A stretch of DNA of 64,000 bases from Serratia sarumanii (GCF_029962605.1 NZ_CP124750.1:4774001-4838000), one strand, 5' to 3'; positions 54,885-64,000 are shown, counted from the stretch's first letter. Notes: generated from the sequence alone by a model not told the origin. Program-made: numbers and translations.

Positions 54885-55471
54885 CGGGCATGCCGACCCT
54901 TTTCCGCCGGCGCAGCGATGCGCTCGCGGCCGATAATCAAACGGCCGATGAGGTGGTGCGGTTTTGGCGAGACGCCGGCGCAGAGCAATGGTTCCGGCAG
55001 GATCCGCGCTTCGACCAACGCTTTCGCGCGCGCTTTTTGGGCCTGCATCTGGCGGCGGCCCGGCGTGAACGCGACGACTGGCTTAAGACGCCGGAAAGCG
55101 CGCTGGCGCTGATGATCCTGCTCGACCAATTTCCGCGCAACGCTTTTCGCAACACCGCCCACATGTACGCCACCGATCCGCTGGCGCGCCGCTTCGCCCG
55201 CATCGCCATTGCGGCGAACTACATGCAGGCCGTCGAGCCTTCGCTGCGCCTGTTTTTTTGCCTGCCGTTCGCCCACTCGGAAAATCTCGCCGATCAGGAT
55301 CTTTCCGTGGCGCTAAACGCTCAACTGGGGCCGGCTGAACGCGCGCACGCCGAGGGACACCGCGATATCATCCGCCGTTTCGGTCGTTTCCCACATCGCA
55401 ATCAGCTGCTGTTGCGCGATACTACCACGCAGGAGCAAGCCTTCCTGGAGCAAGGAGGGTTTGCCGGATAA
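54881..55471 (+). CDS. DUF924 family protein
   Basis: This 196-aa cytosolic protein has the DUF924 hallmark blocks 'VVRFWRDAGAEQWF', 'LILLDQFPRNAFR'-like (here MILLDQFPRNAFR), 'FFCLPFAHSE' and 'RFGRFPHRN'. The fold is helical and TPR-like; function is unknown. Its ATG overlaps the antiporter stop (ATGA). A second ATG three codons in is an alternative start. Confidence 0.85.
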   Translation: MTGMPTLFRRRSDALAADNQTADEVVRFWRDAGAEQWFRQDPRFDQRFRARFLGLHLAAARRERDDWLKTPESALALMILLDQFPRNAFRNTAHMYATDPLARRFARIAIAANYMQAVEPSLRLFFCLPFAHSENLADQDLSVALNAQLGPAERAHAEGHRDIIRRFGRFPHRNQLLLRDTTTQEQAFLEQGGFAG

Positions 55472-55522
55472 CGCCGCAGAATGCTTTAAGCGGCAATAAT
55501 AAGGACAATAACGGGCGCATCG

Positions 55523-56431
55523 ATGGACAGATTCAATCAATACCGCGTATTCGTGCAGGTGGCGGAGATGGGCAGCTTTATCCGCGCAGCCCATGTGCTG
55601 GAGGTGCCGCGCGCCTCGGTGTCCGCCGCCGTGCAACAGCTGGAAACGCAGTTGGGCGTGCGCCTGCTGCACCGCACCACGCGGCAGGTGCGGCTGACCG
55701 CCGACGGCGAACAGCTGCTCGAGCGGCTGCGCCCGCTGCTGGCCGAGGTGGAGGATATCGATCAGTCGTTTCAGGCCAGCCAGCGCCAGGCCTCCGGGCG
55801 GCTCAGCGTCGACGTGCCGAGCCGCATCGCCCGCCGGCTGATCGCGCCGGCGCTGCCCAGCCTGCTGCGGCGCCATCCCCACCTGCAGCTGGTGCTCGGC
55901 TCCGCCGATCGCGCCATCGATCTGGTGCAGGAAGGGGTCGACTGCGCGGTGCGCGTCGGCGATCTGCACGACAGCAGCCTGGTGATGCGCCCGCTCGGCC
56001 ATATCGCGCTGATCAACTGCGCCAGCCCCGCCTACCTGAGCGAATTCGGCCATCCGCTTCAGCCCGCCGATCTTGCCGAGGGGCACAGGAGCATCGGTTA
56101 CGCCTCGCCCAAAACCGGCCGCGAATCCCCCTGGGAATACCTGACCGACGACGGCCATACCCAGCGGCTCGAACTGCCCAGCCGGGTGGTGGTCAACAAC
56201 GCCGAGAGCTATATCGCCTGCTGCCGCGCCGGGCTGGGGCTGATGCAAATCCCGCGCTACGACGTGCAACACCTGCTCGACGCCGGTGAACTGGTGGAAG
56301 TCCTGCCCGCTTACCGCGCCGCCTCCATGCCGATCGCCCTGATCTATCCCCATCGTCGCCAGCGCTCACGCCGCCTGGCGGTGTTTCACGAATGGTTTGA
56401 AAGCCTGCTGCAGCCGCATCTGGAGCGCTGA
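55523..56431 (+). CDS. LysR-family transcriptional regulator
   Basis: This 302-aa regulator has an N-terminal winged helix (about 3-62: 'FVQVAEMGSFIRAAHVLEV', then 'VSAAVQQLETQLGVRLLHRTTRQVRLT') and a substrate-binding effector domain (about 90-295). It follows the DUF924 gene on the same strand with a 51-nt gap. Unusually for a LysR gene, no divergent target gene lies beside it. The effector is unknown. Confidence 0.9.
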   Translation: MDRFNQYRVFVQVAEMGSFIRAAHVLEVPRASVSAAVQQLETQLGVRLLHRTTRQVRLTADGEQLLERLRPLLAEVEDIDQSFQASQRQASGRLSVDVPSRIARRLIAPALPSLLRRHPHLQLVLGSADRAIDLVQEGVDCAVRVGDLHDSSLVMRPLGHIALINCASPAYLSEFGHPLQPADLAEGHRSIGYASPKTGRESPWEYLTDDGHTQRLELPSRVVVNNAESYIACCRAGLGLMQIPRYDVQHLLDAGELVEVLPAYRAASMPIALIYPHRRQRSRRLAVFHEWFESLLQPHLER

Positions 56432-56697
56432 TTGCGCATTTAGCGCTATACTTTGTTTAATAACGCTTATAATTCAAGCGGTCAGACCGGCAGCATCCGC
56501 ATAATCAATAGGCTTTTACGCCGCGCGGGTGTACAACGAAAGGTATCGGGCGGAGAGATTTTCGATGCGGCGCAGTGTGATCGCCCCAACATATCATTGC
56601 GTTATCCGAATGATACTATGGAACCAAAAGCGCAAGGCGGGTAAACGGAACGCCTGCTAACCCTTTTAATCGGCATGTTTATGGAAGGAGTATTCTT
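56432..56697. promoter_or_regulatory. uspA promoter region
   Basis: This 266-bp gap contains the presumed uspA promoter and a strong GGAAGGAG site before the ATG. No hairpin ends the LysR gene clearly. The short frame at 56453-56644 has no support. Confidence 0.4.
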
Positions 56698-57135
56698 ATG
56701 GCTTACAAACACATACTGATCGCGGTGGACCTATCCCCGGAAAGCAAGATCCTGGTAGAAAAAGCCGTCTCGATGGCGCGGCCGTACAACGCTAAAGTTT
56801 CTCTGATCCACGTCGATGTCAACTATTCCGACCTCTATACCGGCCTGATCGACGTCAATCTCGGCGACATGCAAAAACGCATCTCCGAGGAAACCCATCA
56901 GGCGCTGACCGAGCTGTCGCAAAACGCCGGCTACCCGATCACCGAGACCCTGAGCGGCAGCGGCGATCTGGCGCAGGTATTGGTCGATGCCATCAAGAAA
57001 TATGACATGGATCTGGTACTGTGCGGCCACCACCAGGATTTCTGGAGCAAGCTGATGTCTTCCGCTCGCCAGCTGATCAATACCGTGCACATCGATATGC
57101 TGATCGTGCCGCTGCGCGATGAAGAAGACGAATAA
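56698..57135 (+). CDS. uspA: Universal stress protein A
   Basis: This 145-aa cytosolic protein starts with '[20 protein letters not shown]', the UspA signature, and ends '[16 protein letters not shown]'. It lacks the ATP-binding GxxG(S/T) loop, as does E. coli UspA. It is induced in stasis and by many stresses. The GGAAGGAG ribosome site suggests high expression. A terminator follows within 30 nt. Confidence 0.96.
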   Translation: MAYKHILIAVDLSPESKILVEKAVSMARPYNAKVSLIHVDVNYSDLYTGLIDVNLGDMQKRISEETHQALTELSQNAGYPITETLSGSGDLAQVLVDAIKKYDMDLVLCGHHQDFWSKLMSSARQLINTVHIDMLIVPLRDEEDE

Positions 57136-57162
57136 AGTAAGCACTTGCTAACTTAACTGCCC

Positions 57163-57188
57163 AACGCCCGCGCCCTGCGGGCGTTTTT
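57163..57188 (+). terminator. Intrinsic terminator after uspA
   Basis: A 9-bp stem (AACGCCCGC with GCGGGCGTT, 5-nt loop) runs into five Ts, 28 nt after the uspA stop. Confidence 0.9.
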
Positions 57189-57335
57189 CATGCCGCCACG
57201 CCGATTAATCGCTTGATAATCAACCGCCCTCCGATGATATAGTCGCTAAAGACACAACATCCTCCCCCGGGCATCGCCTATACCCATATCTATAAGAAAT
57301 AGCGGGGGAAAACTTAATGCTAAAAGGAGTTATCC

Positions 57336-58679
57336 ATGGAATATGCCGTATCGGTAGAGTCTTTCCTGTCCTCGTTACAGCGCCATAACCCCCACCAGCC
57401 GGAATATCTGCAGGCGGTGCGCGAAGTCTTCACCTCGCTGTGGCCGTTTATCGAACGCAACCCGCGCTATCGCGAACAGGCTCTGCTGGAGCGCCTGGTG
57501 GAGCCCGAGCGCGTCATTCAGTTCCGCGTCAGCTGGGTGGACGATCGCGGCCAGGTGCAGGTCAACCGCGCCTTCCGCGTACAGTTCAACTCGGCCATCG
57601 GCCCCTACAAGGGCGGCATGCGCTTCCATCCGTCGGTAAACCTGTCGATCCTGAAATTCCTCGGTTTTGAGCAGACCTTCAAGAACGCGTTGACCACCCT
57701 GCCGATGGGCGGCGGCAAAGGCGGCTCCGATTTCGATCCCAAGGGCAAAAGCCAGGGCGAGATCATGCGCTTCTGCCAGGCGCTGATGACCGAGCTGTAT
57801 CGCCATCTGGGGCCGGACACCGACGTGCCGGCCGGCGACATCGGCGTCGGCGGCCGTGAAGTCGGCTTTATGGCCGGCATGATGAAGAAACTGTCCAACA
57901 ACACCGCCTGCGTGTTTACCGGCAAGGGTCTCTCCTTCGGCGGCAGCCTGATCCGCCCCGAGGCGACCGGCTACGGCCTGGTGTACTTCACCGATGCCAT
58001 GCTGCAGCGCCACGGCCTGGGCTTTGAAGGCATGCGGGTGGCGGTGTCCGGCTCCGGCAACGTGGCGCAGTACACCATCGAGAAAGCGCTGGAGCTGGAC
58101 GCGCGCGTGATCACCGTGTCGGATTCCGGCGGCACCCTGGTGGACGAGGACGGCTTCACCACCGAGAAGCTGGCGCACCTGGCGGAGATCAAAAACCAAC
58201 GCTACGGCCGGGTGGCGGACTATGCCCGCGAACGCGGCCTGACCTATCTGGCCGGCCAGCAGCCGTGGAACGTGCCGGTGGATATCGCCCTGCCGTGCGC
58301 CACCCAGAACGAACTGGATCTCGAGGCGGCGCAGACGCTGATCCGCAACGGGGTGAAGGCGGTAGCGGAAGGCGCCAACATGCCGACCACCATCCAGGCC
58401 ACCGACGCCTTCCTCGACGCCGGTGTGCTGTTCGCGCCGGGCAAGGCGGCTAACGCCGGCGGCGTGGCCACCTCGGGGCTGGAGATGGCGCAAAACGCCG
58501 CGCGCATCGGCTGGCGGGCAGAGAAAGTGGATGTACGTTTACAACATATCATGGCCGATATTCACCACGCCTGCGTGGAATACGGCGGCGAAGGCAAGCA
58601 AACCCACTACGTGCACGGCGCGAATATCGCCGGTTTCGTCAAGGTCGCCGACGCCATGCTGGCGCAGGGCGTGCTGTAA
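57336..58679 (+). CDS. gdhA: NADP-specific glutamate dehydrogenase
   Basis: This 447-aa cytosolic enzyme forms glutamate from 2-oxoglutarate, ammonium and NADPH. Its length equals that of E. coli GdhA. Substrate-binding 'GPYKGGMRFHP' and the catalytic Lys block 'LPMGGGKGGSDFDPKGKS' lie near residues 88-145; the Rossmann 'VSGSGNVAQY' lies near 240. AAGGAG before the ATG sets the start. A strong terminator follows. Confidence 0.96.
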   Translation: MEYAVSVESFLSSLQRHNPHQPEYLQAVREVFTSLWPFIERNPRYREQALLERLVEPERVIQFRVSWVDDRGQVQVNRAFRVQFNSAIGPYKGGMRFHPSVNLSILKFLGFEQTFKNALTTLPMGGGKGGSDFDPKGKSQGEIMRFCQALMTELYRHLGPDTDVPAGDIGVGGREVGFMAGMMKKLSNNTACVFTGKGLSFGGSLIRPEATGYGLVYFTDAMLQRHGLGFEGMRVAVSGSGNVAQYTIEKALELDARVITVSDSGGTLVDEDGFTTEKLAHLAEIKNQRYGRVADYARERGLTYLAGQQPWNVPVDIALPCATQNELDLEAAQTLIRNGVKAVAEGANMPTTIQATDAFLDAGVLFAPGKAANAGGVATSGLEMAQNAARIGWRAEKVDVRLQHIMADIHHACVEYGGEGKQTHYVHGANIAGFVKVADAMLAQGVL

Positions 58680-58723
58680 TCCGCCGTAAAGGTGATCTTG
58701 TTCACACATCGATTAAATGCTTC

Positions 58724-58752
58724 AATGCCGGCCTCTGCGCCGGCATTTTTTT
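58724..58752 (+). terminator. Intrinsic terminator after gdhA
   Basis: An 8-bp stem (AATGCCGG with CCGGCATT, 8-nt loop) is followed by seven Ts, 45 nt after the gdhA stop. Confidence 0.9.
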
Positions 58753-59008
58753 ATGCTTTCTCACCATCCAAATGATGCCAATTGGTTAAATAAAAGTTAA
58801 CAAGAAGTTATTTATCGCTTCTTAATCGGTAGTAAATTTACCACCACAAAATAATTAAACATTTATTTAACACTAAATACGCCATTATTTTACTTAATTG
58901 TGCACGGATCACATTTCGTTAACTTCAGCTACGCCCCCTCTTCCATTCCTTTGTAATCTGCAGCGGTGGAAAAACCGCCACCCCTACAGATAAAAAAAGG
59001 TACAGCTA
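58753..59008. promoter_or_regulatory. AT-rich promoter region of the sugar ABC operon
   Basis: Between the gdhA terminator and the binding-protein gene lies a strongly A+T-rich stretch (58790-58900) with several TTAAT/TAAAT elements suited to a promoter. A CRP-like sequence at 58899-58913 has both half-sites but a spacer one base short. No regulator gene is visible. Confidence 0.4.
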
Positions 59009-59995
59009 ATGAAATTTAACCTCGCATTATTAAATGCATGTGTGGTTTCTGCGTGCATGTTATCGACAACACCTGTGTTCGCCGCTGATAAATATGAGAT
59101 TGCCGTAGTCGCCAAAGTGACCGGCATTCCGTGGTTCAACCGCATGGAAGTGGGCGTCAACGAAGCGGCGAAAAAACTCGACGTCAACGCCTACCAGACC
59201 GGCCCTTCTACCCCGGATCCGGCCGCGCAGGTCAAGGTGATTGAGGATCTGATCGCCAAGAACGTCAACGCCATCATCGTGGTGCCGAACGACGCCAAGG
59301 TGCTGGAGCCGGTGCTGAAAAAAGCGCGCGACAAAGGCATCGTGGTGCTGACCCATGAATCCCCGGACCAGCAGATCGGCCAGTGGGACATCGAGACCAT
59401 CGACAGCGAGAAATACGCGCAGGCCAACGTCGATGAGCTGGCGAAAGACATGGGCGGCAAAGGCGGCTACGCGATCTACGTCGGCTCGCTGACCGTGCCG
59501 CTGCACAACGCCTGGGCCGATTCCGCCATCAAATACCAGAAAGAAAAATACCCGGACATGTTTGAAGTCACCTCACGCTTGCCGGTGGCGGAAAGCATCG
59601 ACAAATCCTACGCCACCACGCTGGATCTGATGAAAACCTATCCGCAGATGAAGGGCATCATCGGCTTCGGCTCGCTCGGCCCGATCGGCGCCGGCCAGGC
59701 GGTGGCCAAGAAACGCGCCAAGGACAAGATCGCGGTGGTGGGCATCGCCATGCCGGCGCAGGCCGCCCCTTACCTGATGCGCGGCGACATCAAAAAAGCG
59801 CTGCTGTGGGATCCGAAAGACGCCGGCTATGCGCTGGTGACGGTGGCCGACCAGCTGCTGCAGGGCAAGGAAGTGAACAAGGATCTGGCGATCGAGGGCC
59901 TCGGCAAGGCCGACGTCGATATGGAACACAAAGTGATTCGGTTTAACAAGATTTTGGAAGTCACCAAAGACAACGCCCAATCGCTTGGATTCTGA
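59009..59995 (+). CDS. Periplasmic sugar-binding protein of ABC transporter (LsrB/RbsB-type)
   Basis: This 328-aa protein has a signal peptide (cleavage near VFAA, about residue 25) and the type I periplasmic binding fold: 'YEIAVVAKVTGIPWFNRM', 'VIEDLIAKNVNAIIVVPND' and 'KGIVVLTHESPD'. These features are close to LsrB/RhaS-type binding proteins. The operon has a pentulose-type kinase rather than lsrK, so a pentose, pentitol or related sugar is more likely than autoinducer-2. The ligand cannot be read from sequence. Confidence 0.87.
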   Translation: MKFNLALLNACVVSACMLSTTPVFAADKYEIAVVAKVTGIPWFNRMEVGVNEAAKKLDVNAYQTGPSTPDPAAQVKVIEDLIAKNVNAIIVVPNDAKVLEPVLKKARDKGIVVLTHESPDQQIGQWDIETIDSEKYAQANVDELAKDMGGKGGYAIYVGSLTVPLHNAWADSAIKYQKEKYPDMFEVTSRLPVAESIDKSYATTLDLMKTYPQMKGIIGFGSLGPIGAGQAVAKKRAKDKIAVVGIAMPAQAAPYLMRGDIKKALLWDPKDAGYALVTVADQLLQGKEVNKDLAIEGLGKADVDMEHKVIRFNKILEVTKDNAQSLGF

Positions 59996-60043
59996 TTTTT
60001 CGCGTAATTTCGCCACACCGGGAAAGTAGTTAAACCCTCGTAG

Positions 60044-60063
60044 GGGCGCAGCTTGCTGCGCCC
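60044..60063. repeat. REP-like palindrome between binding protein and ATPase genes
   Basis: GGGCGCAGC, two bases, then GCTGCGCCC forms a perfect 9-bp stem, preceded by GTAGG. The sequence resembles dispersed extragenic palindromes that I associate with Serratia. It lies in the 104-nt gap between the first and second genes of the transport operon, where such elements keep binding-protein mRNA more abundant than the downstream message. Confidence 0.55.
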
Positions 60064-60099
60064 AGGGCTTCGGCCGCTACGCAAGCACAGGTTAACGTT

Positions 60100-61599
60100 A
60101 TGACAGCCTCCCCCGCATTTATCACCCTGGAGAATATCAGCAAGCGATTCCCAGGCGTGCTGGCATTAGACCAGATCAACCTGACGCTCAATATTGGCGA
60201 AGTGCACTGCCTGGCCGGGCAAAACGGCTGCGGCAAAAGCACCATCATTAAAATCATCTCCGGCGTCTATCAGCCGGAAAAAGGCGCCAACATTTCGCTT
60301 GAAGGCAAACTCTTCCACGCCCTGACGCCGCAGCTGTCCGGTTATTACGGCATACAGGTGATCTACCAGGACCTGTCGCTGTTCCCCAATCTGACGGTGG
60401 CGGAGAACATCGCCATCCACCGTTACCTGCCCGGCGGCCGTTTCTGGGTGCGCAAGCGGGTGATGCGCCAGACGGCGCTCGACGCCATGGCGCGGGTCGG
60501 CATACGCATCGATCCCGATAAAAAGGTGGAAAAACTGTCGATCGCCGATCGGCAACTGGTGGCGATTTGCCGCGCCATCGCCGCCGAGGCGCGGTTGGTT
60601 ATCATGGACGAACCGACCGCCTCGCTGACCCGCCAGGAGGTCGACGGCCTGCTGCGGGTGGTCAACGAGCTGAAGGCGGCCGGCATCTGCGTGGTATTCG
60701 TCAGCCACAGATTGGATGAAGTGATGGAAGTCGCCGATCGCATCAGCGTGATGCGCGACGGCAAGCTGGTGGGCACCTGGCCGGCCAGCGAACTGGACAG
60801 CCACGAACTGGCGTTCCTGATGACCGGCCAACGCTTCCACTACAGCCCGCTGCCGCCGCTGCCGCCGGCTGAACAGGCGCCGCTGCTCGAGGTACGCAAC
60901 CTCAGCCGCGGCGAGAAATACCGCAACGTCAATCTGGCGCTGCGCGGCGGCGAGATCGTCTCGATCGTCGGCCTGCTCGGCGCCGGCCGCACCGAACTGT
61001 GCCTCAGCCTGTTCGGCATGACGCGGCCGGACAGCGGCGAGATCCGCATCGAGGGCCAGGCGGTGCAGCTGCACAACAACCGCGAAGCGGTGCGCCACGG
61101 CATCGGCTATGTGTCGGAGGATCGTCTGACGCAGGGGTTGATCATGGAGCAATCGATCTACGACAACACCATCGTCACCGTCTTCGATCGGCTGCATACC
61201 TCGCTCGGGCTGCTGGATCACGCCAAAGCGACCGAGCTGGTCAACCGGCTGATCCGCGATCTGAACATCAAGGTGTCCGACAGCGCATTGCCGGTGAAAA
61301 CCCTGTCCGGCGGCAACGCCCAGCGCATCGCCATCGCCAAGTGGGTGGCGACCCAGCCGAAGATCCTGATCCTCGACTCGCCCACCGTCGGCGTGGACAT
61401 CGCCAACAAAGAGGGGATCTACCAGATCGCCCGCGATCTGGCGCAGCTGGGCATGGCGGTGCTGATGATCTGCGACGAGATCCCGGAAGCCTATTACAAC
61501 AGCCATCGGGTGATGGTGATGCGCAAGGGCGAGCTGATCGCCGAGTTTGCGCCGCACCAGAGTACCGAGCAACAGATCGCCGAGGTGGTGAATGGATAA
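60100..61599 (+). CDS. Sugar ABC transporter ATPase with two nucleotide-binding domains
   Basis: This 499-aa protein is of the RbsA/XylG/LsrA type. The first NBD has Walker A GQNGCGKST (near residue 40) and Walker B 'LVIMDEPTA'; the second has the degenerate Walker A GLLGAGRTE and signature LSGGNAQR, with 'ILILDSPTVGVD'. The asymmetry is normal in the family. The last 8 nt overlap the first permease gene. Confidence 0.93.
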   Translation: MTASPAFITLENISKRFPGVLALDQINLTLNIGEVHCLAGQNGCGKSTIIKIISGVYQPEKGANISLEGKLFHALTPQLSGYYGIQVIYQDLSLFPNLTVAENIAIHRYLPGGRFWVRKRVMRQTALDAMARVGIRIDPDKKVEKLSIADRQLVAICRAIAAEARLVIMDEPTASLTRQEVDGLLRVVNELKAAGICVVFVSHRLDEVMEVADRISVMRDGKLVGTWPASELDSHELAFLMTGQRFHYSPLPPLPPAEQAPLLEVRNLSRGEKYRNVNLALRGGEIVSIVGLLGAGRTELCLSLFGMTRPDSGEIRIEGQAVQLHNNREAVRHGIGYVSEDRLTQGLIMEQSIYDNTIVTVFDRLHTSLGLLDHAKATELVNRLIRDLNIKVSDSALPVKTLSGGNAQRIAIAKWVATQPKILILDSPTVGVDIANKEGIYQIARDLAQLGMAVLMICDEIPEAYYNSHRVMVMRKGELIAEFAPHQSTEQQIAEVVNG

Positions 61600-62581
61600 G
61601 TCATTATTGGCCCGCCTGGCCGGGCGGCACGAGTTTTATCTCGGCCTGTTGGTGCTGCTGCTGGCGATCGGCCTGAGCGCCGGCACCGACGAGTTTCTGA
61701 CGCTCGGCAACCTGACCGACGTCGCCACCAGCTACGCCATTCTCGGCATCCTGGCCTGCGGGCTGTTCGTGGTGCTGATCGCCGGCGGCATCGACATTTC
61801 GTTCCCGGCGGTCACCGCCATCGCTCAGTACGTGATGGCCAGCTGGGTGATCCAGCACGGCGGCAGCTTCCCGCTGGCGTTCGCCCTGGCGATTGGCGTT
61901 GGCCTGCTGCTCGGGCTGGTGAACGGTTTCCTGGTGTACTGGCTGAAAGTGCCGGCAATCATCATCACCATCGCCACCCTCAACCTGTTCTACGGCCTGC
62001 TGGTGTACGCCACCAACGGTACCTGGCTGTACGGCTTTCCGGACTGGTTCATGAACGGCATCAACTGGTTCTCGTTCCAGGGCGCCGACGGCTACGACTA
62101 CGGCCTGACGCTGCCGCTGCTGTGCCTGTTGGCGACCATCGTCGTCACCGGCGTGCTGATGAACCGCACCCGGCTGGGGCGCCAGATCTACGCCATGGGC
62201 GGCAACCGCGACGCGGCGTCGCGCCTGGGGTTGAACCTGCTGCGGCTGCATTTTTGCGTCTACGGCTACATGGGCATTCTGGCCGGCGTCGCGGCGGTGG
62301 TGCAGGCGCAGATCACCCAGTCGGTGGCCCCCAACTCGCTGCTCGGCTTCGAGCTGACGGTATTGGCGGCGGTGGTGTTGGGCGGCACCAGCATGAGCGG
62401 CGGCCGCGGCTCGTTGACCGGTACCCTGCTCGGCGTGGTGCTGCTGGCCTTCCTGCAAAACGGGCTGACGCTGCTCAGCGTCTCGGCCTATTGGCACCAG
62501 GTATTCAGCGGCGCGATCATTTTGATCAGCATCAGCACCACTGCCTGGAACGAAAAACGCAAGCTGCTCAAGGAGATCTGA
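61592..62581 (+). CDS. Sugar ABC transporter permease 1 (RbsC/LsrC-like)
   Basis: This 329-aa inner-membrane permease has about ten helices and the conserved 'AAVVLGGTSMSGGRGSLTGTLLGV' block near residue 265, typical of carbohydrate CUT2 permeases. It starts inside the ATPase gene (8-nt overlap) and ends two bases before the second permease. It should form a heterodimer with that protein. Confidence 0.92.
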   Translation: MDKSLLARLAGRHEFYLGLLVLLLAIGLSAGTDEFLTLGNLTDVATSYAILGILACGLFVVLIAGGIDISFPAVTAIAQYVMASWVIQHGGSFPLAFALAIGVGLLLGLVNGFLVYWLKVPAIIITIATLNLFYGLLVYATNGTWLYGFPDWFMNGINWFSFQGADGYDYGLTLPLLCLLATIVVTGVLMNRTRLGRQIYAMGGNRDAASRLGLNLLRLHFCVYGYMGILAGVAAVVQAQITQSVAPNSLLGFELTVLAAVVLGGTSMSGGRGSLTGTLLGVVLLAFLQNGLTLLSVSAYWHQVFSGAIILISISTTAWNEKRKLLKEI

Positions 62582-62582
62582 C

Positions 62583-63536
62583 ATGACGCAGTTAACTCGG
62601 TTGATCCCAAACGATCGGATCATTCGCCTGCAGGGCGCGATCATCATCGCGGTGGCGCTGCTGTTCGCCGGGCTGCTCGGATCGCGCTTCTTCAGCCTCG
62701 GCAACTTCCAGTCGATCGCCTCGCAGCTGCCGATCCTCGGCCTGCTGGCGCTCGGCATGGGCATCACCATGCTGACCGGCGGCATCAACCTGTCGATTAT
62801 CGCCGGCGCCAACGCCTGTTCGCTGGTGATGGCGGCAATCATCGTCAGCCACCCTGACCAGCCGCTGTTCCTGGCGCTGGCGCTGGTGGCCGGCCTGCTG
62901 GTGGCGGTGGCGATCGGCGCGCTCAACGGCGCGCTGGTGGCCTGGATCGGCGTCTCGCCCATCCTCGCCTCGCTCGGCACCATGACCCTGATCACCGGCC
63001 TGAATATTCTGCTGTCCAACGGCGCGGTGATCTCCGGCTTCCCGGCGGCGATTCAATTTCTCGGCAACGGCGCCGTGCTCGGCGTGCCGGTGGCGCTGAT
63101 CCTGTTCCTGCTGGTGGCGGCCGGGCTGTGGCTGCTGCTGGAGCACACCACGCTGGGGCGCAGCCTGTACCTGATCGGCTCCAACGAGCAGGCCACCCGC
63201 TTCAGCGGCGTGAACACCGCGCGGGTGCAGGTAGCGGTGTATATCCTGTCGGCGCTGCTCGGCTGGGGCGCCGCGCTGCTGATGATGGCCAAGTTCAACT
63301 CGGCCAAGGCCGGCTACGGCGAATCTTATCTGCTGGTGACCATTCTGGCCTCGGTGCTGGGCGGCATTAACCCGGACGGTGGCTTCGGCCGTATTCTGGG
63401 GCTGGTGCTGGCGCTGATCGTGCTGCAAATGTTGGAAAGCGGCCTCAATTTGCTGGGGGTTAGCAGCTACCTGACCATGGCCCTGTGGGGCGGCGTGCTG
63501 ATCCTGTTTATCGCGTTACAGAATCGAAAAGCCTGA
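62583..63536 (+). CDS. Sugar ABC transporter permease 2 (RbsC/LsrD-like)
   Basis: This 317-aa permease has about ten helices, '[21 protein letters not shown]' near residue 60 and the CUT2 block '[23 protein letters not shown]' near residue 265. AAGGAG before the ATG at 62583 lies in the end of the preceding gene. It is the partner of permease 1, as LsrC and LsrD are paired. Confidence 0.92.
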   Translation: MTQLTRLIPNDRIIRLQGAIIIAVALLFAGLLGSRFFSLGNFQSIASQLPILGLLALGMGITMLTGGINLSIIAGANACSLVMAAIIVSHPDQPLFLALALVAGLLVAVAIGALNGALVAWIGVSPILASLGTMTLITGLNILLSNGAVISGFPAAIQFLGNGAVLGVPVALILFLLVAAGLWLLLEHTTLGRSLYLIGSNEQATRFSGVNTARVQVAVYILSALLGWGAALLMMAKFNSAKAGYGESYLLVTILASVLGGINPDGGFGRILGLVLALIVLQMLESGLNLLGVSSYLTMALWGGVLILFIALQNRKA

Positions 63537-63546
63537 GGAGAAAATA

Positions 63547-64000
63547 ATGGCGAGCTATTTTATTGGCGTAGATGTGGGCACCGGAAGCGCGCGCGCGGGC
63601 GTATTCGATCTCAATGGCCGCATGGTCGGCCAGGCCAGCCGGGCCATCGATCTGTACCGGCCGAAGGCGGATTTCGTCGAGCAGTCGTCGGATAACATCT
63701 GGCAGGCGGTGTGCAATGCGGTGCGCGACGCGGTCAACCAGGCCGACATCAACCCGATCCAGGTCAAGGGGTTGGGCTTCGACGCCACCTGTTCGCTGGT
63801 GGTGCTGGATAAAGAGGGCAAGCCGCTGACCGTCAGCCCCTCCGGCCGTACCGAACAGAACATCATCGTGTGGATGGATCACCGGGCGATCGCCCAGGCC
63901 GAGCGCATCAACGCCACCAAACACCGGGTGCTGGACTTCGTCGGCGGCATTATCTCGCCTGAGATGCAGACGCCGAAACTGCTGTGGCTGAAACAGCACA
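63547..64000 (+). CDS. FGGY-family carbohydrate kinase (partial)
   Basis: The first 151 codons are present; the 3' end is beyond the window. The N-terminal phosphate motif [15 protein letters not shown], '[12 protein letters not shown]' and '[12 protein letters not shown]' match the FGGY branch that includes the Yersinia pseudotuberculosis kinase known as YpCarbK, related to ribulokinases. It should phosphorylate the pentulose-type sugar brought in by the transporter. GAGGAG precedes the ATG, 10 nt after the permease stop. Confidence 0.87.
   Translation, partial: MASYFIGVDVGTGSARAGVFDLNGRMVGQASRAIDLYRPKADFVEQSSDNIWQAVCNAVRDAVNQADINPIQVKGLGFDATCSLVVLDKEGKPLTVSPSGRTEQNIIVWMDHRAIAQAERINATKHRVLDFVGGIISPEMQTPKLLWLKQH

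Noticed and set aside
56453..56644. 63-codon frame before uspA
   Set aside because: No support beyond being open; lies in the uspA promoter region.
58899..58913. CRP-like site TGTGCACGGATCACA
   Set aside because: Both half-sites are present, but the spacer is one base short of the 16-bp core.
60166..61572. Long antisense frame over the sugar ABC ATPase
   Set aside because: Codon-mirror shadow of a clear ABC protein; no ribosome site or family.

Overview
The window looks like chromosome of a GC-rich member of the Enterobacterales, most probably Serratia (S. marcescens-like). This rests on recognisable enterobacterial genes (yhiN-pitA-uspB, uspA, gdhA, fetAB, srfABC, an inositol catabolic locus) with strong Shine-Dalgarno sites and many 4-nt ATGA overlaps. 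The genus is inferred from gene content, not from a marker gene. I saw no rRNA, tRNA, insertion sequence, prophage or CRISPR array.

Layout. 1-4645: inositol catabolism (iolB partial, iolA, a sugar/H+ symporter, iolI), closed by a bidirectional terminator. 4652-6089: FetAB metal exporter. 6280-15032: a PapI/FaeA-like regulator, a 1.1-kb AT-rich control region with clustered GATC sites, then a seven-gene chaperone-usher (P-pilus-like) fimbrial operon and a LuxR-type regulator. 15145-15345: a small secreted four-cysteine protein. 15696-34720: one leftward operon for a hybrid NRPS-PKS assembly line with its own EmrAB-like exporter, a VC0807-like membrane protein and an MDR oxidoreductase. Upstream of it lies a very AT-rich 1.1-kb promoter region. 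35812-38219: MocR-type regulator and convergent DMT exporter. 38503-44863: srfABC. 44958-48155: VOC protein, YeiL-like regulator, nucleoside hydrolase and adenosine deaminase. 48184-51595: yhiN, pitA, uspB. 52028-56431: SDR, small membrane protein, Kef-type antiporter, DUF924 protein, LysR regulator, all lying between uspB and uspA. 56698-58679: uspA, gdhA. 59009-64000: sugar ABC transporter (binding protein, ATPase, two permeases) and the start of an FGGY kinase, cut by the window edge.

The most interesting system is the NRPS-PKS operon. Read in transcription order it gives A-T-C / A-T / KS-AT-KR-DH-ACP / C-A-T-TE. The first A domain lacks the Asp that normally binds the alpha-amino group. 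The second has that Asp but an unclear code. The PKS should add one malonate-type unit, reduce it and dehydrate it. The last A domain reads as Asp-specific, and a type I thioesterase releases the product. I do not recognise the cluster as prodigiosin, serrawettin/serratamolide, althiomycin, zeamine, oocydin or an aryl-capped siderophore pathway, so it is treated here as an orphan. Its base composition is visibly more AT-rich than its flanks, which suggests horizontal acquisition.

The second notable system is the fimbrial locus. A PapI-like gene diverges from the pilin operon across a region with three GATC sites within 80 bp, which is the arrangement expected of Dam/Lrp phase variation, but no PapB-type partner gene is visible.
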